Below, one piece after another: positions 1 to 11,997 of a DNA stretch of 64,000 nucleotides (the stretch's first letter is position 1; the number at the start of each line of letters is the position of its first letter). The notes below the pieces were generated by a model. It saw only the letters and a program-made list of their open reading frames with translations. It was not told the origin of the DNA and made no database searches. Origin of the DNA: Enterococcus sp. 4G2_DIV0659 (GTDB lineage Bacteria; Bacillota; Bacilli; Lactobacillales; Enterococcaceae); the NCBI RefSeq assembly GCF_002140715.2, contig NZ_NGLE02000001.1, positions 1,585,001 to 1,649,000 on the forward strand. The letters are read 5' to 3'. Position numbers and translations under genes: made by a program.

Positions 1-190
1 TCTGCGTCTACCTCTAACCAGCTATGTATTCACTGGAAAGTAACATCCTATAAAAGATGCTGGGTTTCCCCATTCGGAAATCTCTGGATCATAGCTCACT
101 TACAGCTCCCCAAAGCATATCGGTGTTAGTCCCGTCCTTCATCGGCTCCTAATGCCAAGGCATCCACCGTGCGCCCTTATTCACTTAACC
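1..190 (-). rRNA. 23S ribosomal RNA, 5' end (partial)
   Basis: The reverse complement starts near 190 with the conserved 23S opening (GGTTAAGTGAATAAGGGCGC) and continues through the universally conserved GGATGCCTTGGCA region. Only the first ~190 nt are in the window; the rest lies beyond base 1. It is the second gene of an rRNA operon read on the minus strand, after the 16S at 476-2036. The exact 5' end is estimated to within a few bases. Confidence 0.95.
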
Positions 191-2036
<1,846 letters not shown>

Positions 2037-2160
2037 TAAAAGTTGAACACGATCTTGCGATCGTTAAGCTCATTTGTTTGCTAGCATATTGCTTCGCTTG
2101 TTAAAAATTGTTGTTTGTTTTTACCGTTGTAAAAACAACCTACACATTTGGTTCGTCTTA

Positions 2161-2180
2161 CTTTGTTCAGTTTTCAAAGG
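2161..2180 (-). other. 16S leader arm of the rRNA processing stem
   Basis: On the minus strand this reads CCTTTGAAAACTGAACAAAG. It pairs with the spacer segment 421-440 (CTTTGTTCAGTTTTGAGAGG on the minus strand) on the far side of 16S. Such flanking complementarity is the known RNase III processing stem of bacterial rRNA precursors. Seen as complementarity; function inferred. Confidence 0.6.
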
Positions 2181-2210
2181 TCTACTGTGTTACCTCGCAG
2201 CAACTTTTAC

Positions 2211-2462
2211 ATCATATCAAATCTGAAATTCGATGTCAACACTTTTTTAAAAAAGTTTCAAAGTTTTTCTGCTTGCGGTTATCGTTTGTTTCAGCGACAA
2301 CTTCATTAGTTTATCAGGTTGTTTGTTATTTGTCAACAACTTTCTTCCTGATTTTTCAACTTTTTTCGAAAGTTGAAATGTTATTCTATTTTCGTCGTTT
2401 GGCGTATTTCATCAGTGCCTTGCGACAAGATATAATATACCAAGATTATCGGCTTAGGTCAA
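2211..2462 (-). promoter_or_regulatory. Three tandem rRNA promoters
   Basis: Three sigma-A-type promoters point toward 16S on the minus strand, each with a 17-bp spacer. The distal one has TTGACC (2457-2462) and TATATT (2434-2439). The middle one has TTGACA (2331-2336) and TAAACT (2308-2313). The proximal one has TTGACA (2234-2239) and TATGAT (2211-2216). Tandem promoters are typical of rRNA operons. The 2042-2690 interval otherwise holds only AT-rich leader sequence and the croR promoter on the other strand. Confidence 0.7.
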
Positions 2463-2618
2463 CTAAAATTTGCACTTTTTTTAAACTTTTTTTCGTTCCC
2501 GATTGTTTTATTACTTTTGTTCTTTATTGTTCGTTTTTAACTTAAAAAACAAAGATTTTCGACTCAATTCTTAATTTTTGATAACATATTCTAAATTTCC
2601 CATAACTTCTCTTTGTTT

Positions 2619-2648
2619 TTGTCAATTTTTCTTTTTTTTTGTTAGAAT
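2619..2648 (+). promoter_or_regulatory. Putative promoter of the croRS-like operon
   Basis: TTGTCA (2619-2624) and TAGAAT (2643-2648) are separated by 18 bp on the plus strand, about 45 bp before the start codon of the response regulator at 2691. The spacer is almost pure T. Motif match only. Confidence 0.45.
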
Positions 2649-2690
2649 ATAGATGAAGAACTCTACTATATAATGGGGGAAATGGATGAT

Positions 2691-3380
2691 ATGAAAATTT
2701 TAGTTGCTGATGATGATAAAGAAATTGTAGAACTACTGAGTATTTACATACACAATGAAGGGTATGAAGTGGTTAAAGCTTATGATGGAAAAGAGGCTTT
2801 GTCTAAGATTCGTACAATCTCAGATATTGATTTAATGATTTTAGATATTATGATGCCAATTATGGATGGTATGCAAGTTGTTAAAGAGTTACGAAAAGAA
2901 TCACAGATTCCCATTATTATGTTGACAGCCAAAACAACCGATATGGATAAAATTAAAGGATTAGTTGCTGGAGCAGATGATTATGTAACAAAACCATTTA
3001 ATCCACTAGAAGTGATGGCTCGAGTAAAATCAATCTTGCGTCGCAGCCAAATGCAACTCAAAGCAGACGAACCAGATGTTCTTGAAATTGGGTCGTTAAT
3101 CATCAATAAGGATTCTCACGAAGTGAAAACTGTTGATGGAAAAGAGATTCAATTAACTGCTTTAGAATTCGGTATCTTATACTTGCTTGCTAGTCATTCA
3201 AACCGAGTGTTCAGTGCCGATGAGATTTTTGAACGCGTTTGGCAACAGGAAAGTATTGTCTCAGCCAAAACAGTGATGGTTCATGTTAGCCACTTAAGAG
3301 ATAAGATTGAAGAGGCTACTGGTGGAGAAAAGGTCATTCAAACAGTTTGGGGAGTTGGATATAAAATCGATGCTCGTTAG
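2691..3380 (+). CDS. croR: OmpR-family response regulator, CroR-like
   Basis: A 229-aa response regulator. The receiver domain (residues ~1-115) has the acidic pocket DDD near residue 8, phospho-acceptor Asp52 in LMILDIMMP, and the Lys of YVTKPF near 101. The C-terminal OmpR/PhoB winged helix spans ~130-229. I start at the third possible ATG (MKILVADDD) because GGGGGA sits about nine bases ahead; earlier ATGs at 2673 and 2682 are badly placed. It overlaps the kinase gene. In E. faecalis, CroRS lies just upstream of serS and governs intrinsic cephalosporin resistance through cell-envelope genes. The same neighbourhood and the close VanR-like sequence support CroR here, but the name rests partly on remembered gene order. 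Confidence 0.75.
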   Translation: MKILVADDDKEIVELLSIYIHNEGYEVVKAYDGKEALSKIRTISDIDLMILDIMMPIMDGMQVVKELRKESQIPIIMLTAKTTDMDKIKGLVAGADDYVTKPFNPLEVMARVKSILRRSQMQLKADEPDVLEIGSLIINKDSHEVKTVDGKEIQLTALEFGILYLLASHSNRVFSADEIFERVWQQESIVSAKTVMVHVSHLRDKIEEATGGEKVIQTVWGVGYKIDAR

Positions 3381-4521
3381 ACAAAAAAAAATCGAAAAGC
3401 AAAAACGAATCACTTTAACATCTAAAGAAATCAGCGAGTTACTTGCTGAAGGAATTGTAACAATTATTCTGTTACTTCTATTAAATGTCTCAATTACGGT
3501 TCTACTAAGCGGTAGTGAAACATTAAAAGGGGTTATTTGGGCGACCAAAGGAGCTTTTGCCAAAGAATTAAATACTGATCTATTTTGGAGTTTAAGCAAA
3601 TTTGTTATCCCAATATTTTTTATAGTAGATGTTGGGGTATTGTATTGGCGCTTGATTCGTCGTTATCGCCAGATGCAGTTGCGACATATTATAAGTGAGC
3701 TTCATTATATTGCTGACGGAAATTATGATCACCGTATTCCGTTTGAACTAAGTGGCGATTTAGCAAAAGTTGTCACTAGTATTAACGGTTTGGTTGACAG
3801 TACCGTAGCAGCGATTGAAGACGAGCGTAAAATTGAAAAATCAAAAGACGAGTTGATTACTAATGTTAGTCATGATATTCGAACACCTTTAACTTCTATT
3901 ATAGGTTATTTAGGATTGATCGAAGATCGACAGTTTCATAATGAAGAGGATTTGCTGAAATATACACACACCGCTTATGTGAAAGCGAAACAAATGAAAT
4001 TACTGGTTGATGACCTTTTTGAATATACAAAAGTTCGCCAACCTTCTGTTCCTATTAATAGTATTAATTTTGATATGGCACAACTAATTGAGCAACTAGC
4101 CGCCGACTTTGAGTTAGAAGCTGATAAAAATGATATGACGATTCAAGTCAATGCTAATCCAACCTCAATCAAAATGGATGGGGATACTGAAAAATTAGTG
4201 CGTGTTTTCAACAATCTTTTATCAAATGCGCTTAAATATGGTAAAGGTGGCAAGAATATCGTCATTGATGTAGAGAAAGTTGGAACGGAAGCTGTCATTG
4301 CTGTAAGGAATGATGGGCCGCCGATTCCGAAGAAATCATTAGATCAATTGTTTGATCGATTCTATCGTGTAGAAGAGTCACGTTCGCAAGAAACTGGCGG
4401 TACAGGCCTTGGTCTAGCTATTGCACAAAGTATTATAGCCTTACACGGCGGTTACATCTATGCGACTTCAGATAATCATTGGACGTCTTTTATCATCCAT
4501 CTGCCTTTAAAAAGAAACTGA
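3370..4521 (+). CDS. croS: Sensor histidine kinase, CroS-like
   Basis: A 383-aa membrane kinase starting at the ATG inside the end of croR (11-bp overlap, implying translational coupling). Two transmembrane segments (~25-48 and ~75-97) bracket a short extracellular loop. A HAMP-like linker follows, then the phospho-acceptor His168 in NVSHDIRTPLTSIIGYL. The C-terminal HATPase domain has the N box (NNLLSNALKYG) and the G box (GTGLGLAIAQSI). The small loop suggests sensing within or at the membrane, as in cell-wall-stress kinases. Identity as CroS follows from pairing with the regulator and nearness to serS. Confidence 0.75.
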   Translation: MLVRQKKIEKQKRITLTSKEISELLAEGIVTIILLLLLNVSITVLLSGSETLKGVIWATKGAFAKELNTDLFWSLSKFVIPIFFIVDVGVLYWRLIRRYRQMQLRHIISELHYIADGNYDHRIPFELSGDLAKVVTSINGLVDSTVAAIEDERKIEKSKDELITNVSHDIRTPLTSIIGYLGLIEDRQFHNEEDLLKYTHTAYVKAKQMKLLVDDLFEYTKVRQPSVPINSINFDMAQLIEQLAADFELEADKNDMTIQVNANPTSIKMDGDTEKLVRVFNNLLSNALKYGKGGKNIVIDVEKVGTEAVIAVRNDGPPIPKKSLDQLFDRFYRVEESRSQETGGTGLGLAIAQSIIALHGGYIYATSDNHWTSFIIHLPLKRN

Positions 4522-4527
4522 TTTATC

Positions 4528-4578
4528 AAATAAGAGACAGGGACTTCGCTGAATAAGCAAGTTTCCTATCTCTTATTT
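4528..4578. terminator. Bidirectional terminator between croS and the ABC permease
   Basis: A near-perfect inverted repeat (AAATAAGAGACAGGGA and its complement with one or two mismatches) with A/T runs on both sides lies between two converging genes. It would end both transcripts. Confidence 0.75.
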
Positions 4579-4583
4579 TTTAT

Positions 4584-6860
4584 TTAATCGACACCTTTTA
4601 ATGACTCCACCATATCAAGTTTTTGTATCCTTCTTCCAATAAAGAACGTCGTTGTTAATGAACACCCCCAAACAACAAGTGATGCTAGTGCCAAATTTAA
4701 TGTGCCTATATAGGAAGTATATTCTAAATGTATTGTTGAAAATGTGTTAACATATTGATCCAAAAAACATAGTCCTAATGGAATTCCGATAAGCCAACCG
4801 ATCGTTGTAGTAAACAGATTCTCAATCATCGTAATTTTTCTTAGCTCTTTTTTATGGAAGCCAAGCACTCTTAACGTTGCATAATCTCTTGCTCTCTCAA
4901 CAAAATTCAATGTTCCTAAATTATATAAAACGACTACAACTAACAATATCGCAAACGCTATAATCATCATAAAAATACTTGCCAAACTCTCAACAAACGC
5001 ATAGGCGTTTTCTTTTTGATCAGCTATGTTAATAATTGTTTCGACATTCGGACTGTTTTTAATATCTGAGAGTGATGGTACAGTTCCTACTAACAAAGTA
5101 TGTGGAGTAAATTTACCACCAGCTTTTTCCCAAGTTTTTTGCATAACATAAGCGCCTTGGTTGGTTTCACTGGTGATAATCCCTTTGATTTCGAATTCAT
5201 AGTGATTCTTATCTAAAGAAGATTGTACCTTAACCTTATCTCCTACTTTTAATTTAGCTCTTTTCGCAAAACCATTCGTTAAATAAATTCCATCATCTGA
5301 CACTGTTTTTTTATCTTTTGTTTTCATATTGACGTAAGAACCTTCGCTTATAATAGTCAATAAACGATTATATCCATCATCTGGTGTATATCTAGCTGGC
5401 AAAATTTGTACACTTTGCCCTTTAAACTCATCATTCAGCGCTTCAAAATTTGTCGTTTCTAGCCTTTTATCATAAGTAAAATCTTGATTGTATGCTTTAT
5501 CTACTAAATGATTGATCGATTCTGGCATACCAAATCCAGCTGTAAGCAACATCATTCCACCGGCAACACCAATAATGCCCATTATCATCCTTACTCTATT
5601 GATTGCAGCATCCCTAAAAGCCCATCTATTTTCAAAACTCAATGCATTCCATAAGAAAGGAACTTTTTCTAAAATAATAGAGTGAACACTTTTGGTACTT
5701 CCACCTCTAAGAAATAGTACGGGTAATCCTATTCGTGCTTCTCTGGAAGCTAAGAAGGCTGATACAACGCAAGTGAATATCACAATAGAAACAACAACTA
5801 ACGAAGTATAATTATATGAAATCGTCCACTCTGGAATTGAAAACATATCTTTTTGCGTGTTCAAAACAAACCAAGACAGTAACGGAGATGCCACAGCTCC
5901 AAGAAAAGCTCCACCGCCACCGATTAAAAGACCATAACTAGCATAATGAATACCAATGCTCAAGTTTGAAAAGCCTAACGCTTTTAAAACAGCAATTTCT
6001 TTTGTTTGAGATTCAATTAGTCTTTTTATAGTTGTATACATAGCCAAAATTGCGAGTAAAATAAATATAAAAGAAAACATATACGATAAATTACGAATTT
6101 GACCAACTCGATCTAATGCATTGGCTACATCATTCAATGTTTCTCTATTATAATAAGCAATCTGTTTCGCTCCTAAAATACTTTCAATACTTTTACGAAT
6201 ATCTTTCTTAGTGTTTTTCATCTCAACGACATTAGAAGGTCCTTTATATTGAAAGTCCCGCTCTAACGTTTTCTTTGAAATGACTCCATAGCCATACTCT
6301 GAATAATTTGGAGCAATAAATTCTTGCATGCCAGTATAATAAATTTTTTCTGGCGATTGAATAAGCCCCTTGACTTTCAAATCAACTTTATTCTCTCTAT
6401 AATTTAGTTGAATAACTTCTCCTAATACAATGTTGTTTTCCATTGCATATTCCTTGTTTAACCAAATGCCGTCTTCTTCACTTGAAGGCAAACGATCCCC
6501 TTCTGCTAAAAACGGAGTTGATAAATTCTCTTTAGAGTACGTATCTAATGATAAATATTTATCTCGCTTATCATCTCTTACATCCGTTACTTTTATCTGC
6601 GTTTTTTCAATAACTTCGTTTACTCCAGAGATTTCACCAATCTTTTCGATATCTTCTGGTGTGAAACCAGTACTATATATCCAAGAATCTGCTAAATTAG
6701 AAGTTGTGGTAAAATTATCTAGACTTTTCTCTAAACCGCCCCATGCCCCTTGTAATCCAACGAATACTAGAACGCTTAAAAATGACATTAAAAATACCGA
6801 AAAAAATTGAGTCCAATTTTTTAAAATATCACGTCTTAATTTCAGATTTAAAAAGCTCAC
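4584..6860 (-). CDS. ABC transporter permease, FtsX/MacB-like
   Basis: A 758-aa permease with two FtsX domains. It has an N-terminal membrane helix (~15-37) followed by a large extracellular domain, a three-helix FtsX block at ~260-385, a second inserted helix near 425-445 with another extracellular domain, and a second FtsX block at ~630-750. This duplicated layout is typical of Firmicutes lipoprotein/peptide exporters of the MacB/LolCE type. It starts with GTG, whose G is the last base of the ATPase stop codon (TAGTG), so the two are tightly coupled. Substrate unknown. Location beside a two-component system suggests a peptide-antibiotic or envelope-stress role, by inference. Confidence 0.85.
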   Translation of the reverse strand: MSFLNLKLRRDILKNWTQFFSVFLMSFLSVLVFVGLQGAWGGLEKSLDNFTTTSNLADSWIYSTGFTPEDIEKIGEISGVNEVIEKTQIKVTDVRDDKRDKYLSLDTYSKENLSTPFLAEGDRLPSSEEDGIWLNKEYAMENNIVLGEVIQLNYRENKVDLKVKGLIQSPEKIYYTGMQEFIAPNYSEYGYGVISKKTLERDFQYKGPSNVVEMKNTKKDIRKSIESILGAKQIAYYNRETLNDVANALDRVGQIRNLSYMFSFIFILLAILAMYTTIKRLIESQTKEIAVLKALGFSNLSIGIHYASYGLLIGGGGAFLGAVASPLLSWFVLNTQKDMFSIPEWTISYNYTSLVVVSIVIFTCVVSAFLASREARIGLPVLFLRGGSTKSVHSIILEKVPFLWNALSFENRWAFRDAAINRVRMIMGIIGVAGGMMLLTAGFGMPESINHLVDKAYNQDFTYDKRLETTNFEALNDEFKGQSVQILPARYTPDDGYNRLLTIISEGSYVNMKTKDKKTVSDDGIYLTNGFAKRAKLKVGDKVKVQSSLDKNHYEFEIKGIITSETNQGAYVMQKTWEKAGGKFTPHTLLVGTVPSLSDIKNSPNVETIINIADQKENAYAFVESLASIFMMIIAFAILLVVVVLYNLGTLNFVERARDYATLRVLGFHKKELRKITMIENLFTTTIGWLIGIPLGLCFLDQYVNTFSTIHLEYTSYIGTLNLALASLVVWGCSLTTTFFIGRRIQKLDMVESLKGVD

Positions 6861-7555
6861 TATAATTGAACCTCCTGAACAGCAATCGGCGCTAAATTCT
6901 CATCAATAGATGCAACATTACCATCATGTAGACGTATCCCTCTATGAGCAATACTAGCAAATTCAGCATTATGTGTTACCATAACAACTGCTGTATTCGA
7001 ATCATTCGCAGCTTCTCTAAGGATTTCCATGATTTTTACTCCTGTAGCTGAATCGAGCGCTCCTGTTGGTTCATCACAAAGTAATAATTCTGGGGACTTT
7101 GCTAAAGCTCTAGCAATAGATACACGTTGCATTTCACCTCCAGACATTTGCGTTGGAAAATTATTTTTTCTATGGTCTAACCCAACTTTTTTCAAGTAAT
7201 TTTCCGCCTTACTTTGATTTCCTGTTAATTGTGCTGCAATTGCAATATTTTCATAGGTAGTTAAACTAGGGATAAGGTTATAAAATTGAAAAACAAACCC
7301 CACAACGTCTCTACGATAAACAGATAATTCAAAATCATTTAGCTTTGTTATATCTCGGCCATCAAATAAGAACTTTCCACTTGTAGCACGATCCATTCCA
7401 CCTAATAAATTTAACATTGTACTTTTCCCAGATCCTGAAGGCCCTAGAATGACAGTAAACTTTCCCTTTTCAATTGTAAAATTCACATCATCCAGCGCTT
7501 TAACTTGTTGGTCTCCTACCTCATATACCTTACTGATATTTTTAAATTCTAGCAT
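6860..7555 (-). CDS. ABC transporter ATP-binding protein, MacB/LolD-like
   Basis: A 231-aa ATPase with Walker A GPSGSGKST (38-46), Q-loop region, signature MSGGEMQRVSIARAL (~137), Walker B LLLCDEPTG (~158) and the switch His in VMVTHN. It belongs to the MacB/LolD/FtsE class that partners with FtsX-type permeases, here the overlapping downstream gene. It has a clear ribosome site (AGGAGGATACA before ATG). The ~60 bp between it and the terminator at 7617 must hold its own promoter. Expression is therefore separable from the kinase-regulator pair upstream, which may control it. Confidence 0.9.
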   Translation of the reverse strand: MLEFKNISKVYEVGDQQVKALDDVNFTIEKGKFTVILGPSGSGKSTMLNLLGGMDRATSGKFLFDGRDITKLNDFELSVYRRDVVGFVFQFYNLIPSLTTYENIAIAAQLTGNQSKAENYLKKVGLDHRKNNFPTQMSGGEMQRVSIARALAKSPELLLCDEPTGALDSATGVKIMEILREAANDSNTAVVMVTHNAEFASIAHRGIRLHDGNVASIDENLAPIAVQEVQL

Positions 7556-7616
7556 TGTATCCTCCTAATTTAAAACGTTAGTGAAACTTTTCTATTTCGA
7601 TATACTCAGCATAAAA

Positions 7617-7671
7617 GGAAACCTACAAGAAAGCATCCGTATCTTCCGAATGTTTTCTTGCGGGTTTCCTC
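7617..7671 (-). terminator. Terminator after the NarL-type regulator
   Basis: A long imperfect hairpin has outer arms AGGAAACC and GGTTTCCT (plus-strand left arm and its complement) and an inner stem AAGAAAGCAT/ATGTTTTCTT. It sits directly after the response regulator stop codon and before the ABC genes on the same strand. Confidence 0.65.
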
Positions 7672-7674
7672 ATT

Positions 7675-8280
7675 TTAGTTAATTAGATTTAATTTAATCG
7701 CTTCTCTCACTGCGCCAATTCGACTATTTACTCCAAGCTTTCTGCATATGTTGGTCACATGAGACTCAACCGTTCTACGACTTACATAAAGTTCTTTTGA
7801 AATTTTTTCATTTGTGTATTCATTGACAATTAAGTTGATGATTTTTATCTCAACTTCACTTAAAATTGGATTTTTTTCTATTGAAACGAGAAAATCAGGG
7901 AGCACATGATTTCCTTTATGGACATTGATTATTGTACTAATGAGTTCTTCATAACTTGTCTCTTTCCGAAGAAATGCTTTTACACCTAGTTCTAAGGCTC
8001 TTTTATGAAGCATTTCTTCGTAAAAACCTGAAATCAAAATAATCTTTGTATTATTATTTTCCATCCCTTTAATTTTTTTTACCAAATCAAAACCATGAAT
8101 CCCATCCAGCATTAAATCCATCACTACAACATCTATATTCTTATATTTAATACAAATCAAAAACTCTTCTACTGTCGTATACGCTCCAATAATATCAAAC
8201 GCTGAAATTGTTTCTAATTTATTACGCAATCCTTCTAGTACAAGCTGATGGTCATCAATCAATGCGATCCTAATATTCAT
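7675..8280 (-). CDS. NarL/LuxR-family response regulator
   Basis: A 201-aa regulator. The receiver domain (1-120) has Asp9/Asp10 and the phospho-acceptor Asp55 (VVVMDLML). A LuxR-type helix-turn-helix at ~138-198 contains SRRTVESHVTNICRKLGV. Its start overlaps the kinase stop by four bases (ATGA-type coupling). Such NarL/ComA/LiaR-type regulators pair with HisKA_3 kinases like the one upstream. The ABC exporter downstream is its most likely target, by inference from position. Confidence 0.88.
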   Translation of the reverse strand: MNIRIALIDDHQLVLEGLRNKLETISAFDIIGAYTTVEEFLICIKYKNIDVVVMDLMLDGIHGFDLVKKIKGMENNNTKIILISGFYEEMLHKRALELGVKAFLRKETSYEELISTIINVHKGNHVLPDFLVSIEKNPILSEVEIKIINLIVNEYTNEKISKELYVSRRTVESHVTNICRKLGVNSRIGAVREAIKLNLIN

Positions 8281-10064
8281 ATTACTTCTCCTTTTAAATG
8301 ATTGTAGGGAAGAGTCATCGTAATAATCGTTTGATCATTTGTTTCAATCGATAATTCTCCACCCAATAAAATCAATTTCTCTTTAATCACTTCCAACCCA
8401 AAATGCGATTGATCATCTGCTTTCTTTTGAACATATTTTCCATTGTCCAATACCTGAAACTCACAAGCCTCTTTCTTACAAGCAATCATTATCTCTATTT
8501 CATCTGCTTTTCCATGCAAAATACTGTTGTTTATACATTCTTTCAATGAACGTAAAATAAAATTATTCACTTTCTTGGGGTAGTGTTCTATTTTTGTATC
8601 TATAGTGTGCGTAATTGCTACAGAGTATTTTTTCATGACCTGCTCAATCATAGAAACAATCGTATTAGTCAATCCCATCTCTTGAATCATCAGTGGATAA
8701 ATATCTGAACAAAGCTCTCTTAAATTAAAGATTACTTCGTCCAACTCCTGAATAATCAGTTCTTTTTCAACATTGCTTTCTTTTTCTTCAGCAATCTTCA
8801 TTAAATAAATGATATCTTGGATTACTGTATCATGAATATAGGTAGAAATACTTTCTCTCTCGTCTTCAACAGCAACAAATAATGAAACAGGATCACTATA
8901 CTCTTTCTTTCGTTTCACAGTTAAAATCAGTTCTCCAATTAATGGAAAAAAAGAATAGATCAATAGAAAAACATAGCATAATAAGATGGCAAGAGGAACA
9001 TACCTACTTAGCAAGGAGACAAGAACGATTGTAGCAGATAGAATAAACGCCAAAATAAAATATAACATTGATTGATTCATCCGATATCGATACCTTAAAA
9101 AACGGGATAATATCAATAGATGAATCACACCAAAGATTGGGAATATCGTAAAAATCACTACTAGATAAAATGGGGCGACCCAACCGGTAGGTAAAATATA
9201 AAATAGAAATAATGGGACAAAGCTTAATAGGCTGATTAATGATATATTAACTTGCGTTACTTCTTTTCCTTTCCTATTGGAAAACCTCTTTTGCAAATCA
9301 CTGATCGATAAAATGAGCAAATTAAACCCTAACATATAAAATACGCCAACAGATAAATATTCAATCAAAAAAACTGGCAATTGGACAAAAGAAACCGTAA
9401 CCATCAAAAAACCATTTACTAAAGCAACTAATCCAATAAAGCGCATAACTTTTGTGTTTACTTCCGTTACTGGTATTGCTTTGCTTAAAAATGTATAAAT
9501 GTAGAAGGGAAAAACGGAGATAAACAAGATAATCACTGTTCTTCCAAAATAATCCCCTATACTGGAAGGAACGACTGATAACAACGTAAAGATAACAAGT
9601 ACACTAAATTGATAAAATCGTTTAGAACTATTATTTGCTATTTGTTTTTTTGAAAGTTCGATCAGAAAAATCAGATAGATTAAACTGATAGCAAAAAAAA
9701 TGCCGAATACTTTTAAATTTCGATTGTTTTTAGAAAACAATAGTGTCTGTTGGATACCATCTCTTGAAATAACTACACTTGTTGCTTGCTCTACAATCAG
9801 CCAGTTATTCAGTAATTTATTCTCGTTTACGGGATTTCCATCAATCATTTTTATTTCATCGTTTATCTTTACACCGCTGGCATTGGCTGCTCCATCTGCT
9901 TGTAGTTTTGTTACGACCCAAGTAGAGCCTTCTTTTCTTCCTTCCACACCTATATAATTGCTTTGATATAGTACCAACTCAAAAAAACAAGCACTCACTC
10001 CTATAAAGATTATTAACAATAAAGCACTTAGTTGAATCCATGATTTTCTTCTTGATTTATTCAA
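8277..10064 (-). CDS. ComP-like sensor histidine kinase with PDZ domain
   Basis: A 595-aa kinase. An N-terminal membrane helix (~12-32) is followed by an extracellular PDZ-like segment (~38-110, with ADGAANASGVKINDEI). Six or so further transmembrane helices (~118-375) follow, then a cytoplasmic HisKA_3-type dimerisation helix with the presumed phospho-His near 411 (TYIHDTVIQD), and a HATPase domain with NNSILHGKA and HFGLEVIKEKL. This architecture matches ComP/DegS-type kinases that respond to peptides or envelope stress. No ComX/ComQ-like pheromone gene is seen nearby. The operon is kinase then regulator. Confidence 0.85.
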   Translation of the reverse strand: MNKSRRKSWIQLSALLLIIFIGVSACFFELVLYQSNYIGVEGRKEGSTWVVTKLQADGAANASGVKINDEIKMIDGNPVNENKLLNNWLIVEQATSVVISRDGIQQTLLFSKNNRNLKVFGIFFAISLIYLIFLIELSKKQIANNSSKRFYQFSVLVIFTLLSVVPSSIGDYFGRTVIILFISVFPFYIYTFLSKAIPVTEVNTKVMRFIGLVALVNGFLMVTVSFVQLPVFLIEYLSVGVFYMLGFNLLILSISDLQKRFSNRKGKEVTQVNISLISLLSFVPLFLFYILPTGWVAPFYLVVIFTIFPIFGVIHLLILSRFLRYRYRMNQSMLYFILAFILSATIVLVSLLSRYVPLAILLCYVFLLIYSFFPLIGELILTVKRKKEYSDPVSLFVAVEDERESISTYIHDTVIQDIIYLMKIAEEKESNVEKELIIQELDEVIFNLRELCSDIYPLMIQEMGLTNTIVSMIEQVMKKYSVAITHTIDTKIEHYPKKVNNFILRSLKECINNSILHGKADEIEIMIACKKEACEFQVLDNGKYVQKKADDQSHFGLEVIKEKLILLGGELSIETNDQTIITMTLPYNHLKGEVI

Positions 10065-10196
10065 GTTCTATCCTCCAAGACATTAACAGCTCTTAACTCA
10101 TTTTTCACTAATTGGTTATAATTTTATCATATGCTTTAAAGAATCAATATCCTATTCTGAGATTAAAAAAATAATCTCTTTAATCGCTGACCACAG

Positions 10197-10225
10197 TTGA
10201 CATCCAAACAAAAGTTTTGTATCCT
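10197..10225 (+). promoter_or_regulatory. Promoter of the serS leader
   Basis: TTGACA (10197-10202), a 17-bp spacer and TATCCT (10220-10225) lie on the plus strand, giving a transcript start near 10232 just before the T-box leader. This is a near-consensus sigma-A promoter. Confidence 0.65.
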
Positions 10226-10231
10226 AGTGTC

Positions 10232-10470
10232 AAGCACAGAGAAAAAGTATTTATAGTTTTGAATCAAAGAGAGTTTGCGGTGGTGAAAGCAAATATTCTA
10301 CTATAAAGAAGTCCGTCTCTATTCCATGCATTTGGCGAAATAAGTCGAATCGGTTGCAGCCGTTATCTGCAATACAAGGGCAGCATTACGCTGAACTTGG
10401 GTGGTACCGCGAAATTCAAGTCATTTCGTCCCAAGAATTTTTTCTGGGGATGGAGTGGCTTTTTATTTTG
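10232..10470 (+). promoter_or_regulatory. T-box riboswitch controlling serS
   Basis: The leader contains the near-invariant T-box sequence GGGTGGTACCGCG (10399-10411). It is followed by an intrinsic terminator (about 10420-10465, with GGGGATGGAGTGGCTTTTT) that competes with the antiterminator formed with the T-box. The stem I region begins near 10262 (AGAGAG...GGTGGTGAAAGC); a UCU triplet at 10297-10299 could be the serine specifier codon. T-boxes bind uncharged tRNA and switch on aminoacyl-tRNA synthetase genes, so serS would be induced by serine-tRNA shortage. The T-box call is firm; the specifier assignment is tentative. Confidence 0.92.
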
Positions 10471-10486
10471 CTACAAGGTTATCTAG

Positions 10487-10592
10487 TTACGCGGGCTAAC
10501 TCCTTAGGAAAAAGATAAAAATAGTTTGTGGTAAAAAGCACCACAATCGATTTTTCCTATTTTCCAGTCGGAGTTGGACGAGCCCGCTACGC
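10487..10592. repeat. Long nested palindrome between the T-box terminator and serS
   Basis: Outer arms around GCGGGCT (10491-10497) and AGCCCGC (10580-10586) extend inward as AACTCC/GGAGTT. A second stem pairs TAGGAAAAAGAT with ATCGATTTTTCCTA, and the tip is a perfect TTGTGGT/ACCACAA hairpin (10525-10546). The element lies after the riboswitch terminator and ahead of the ribosome site, so it would be part of the 5' UTR of serS mRNA. It has the look of a dispersed palindromic repeat rather than a riboswitch part. Confidence 0.6.
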
Positions 10593-10603
10593 TTTTATAT
10601 TAA

Positions 10604-11887
<1,284 letters not shown>

Positions 11888-11997
11888 ATAGAAAGAATTA
11901 CTAATTTTATTTGTCTGTCTGTTGAAAGAATAAATCCAAAATGGTACATTTGGATTACTAGAAACAGACAGACTATTAAATTAGAAGGATAAAACGT

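Noticed and set aside
2108..2545. A 145-codon open frame with many Phe and Leu
   Set aside because: It overlaps the rRNA promoters on the other strand, has no ribosome site and consists of T-rich sequence.
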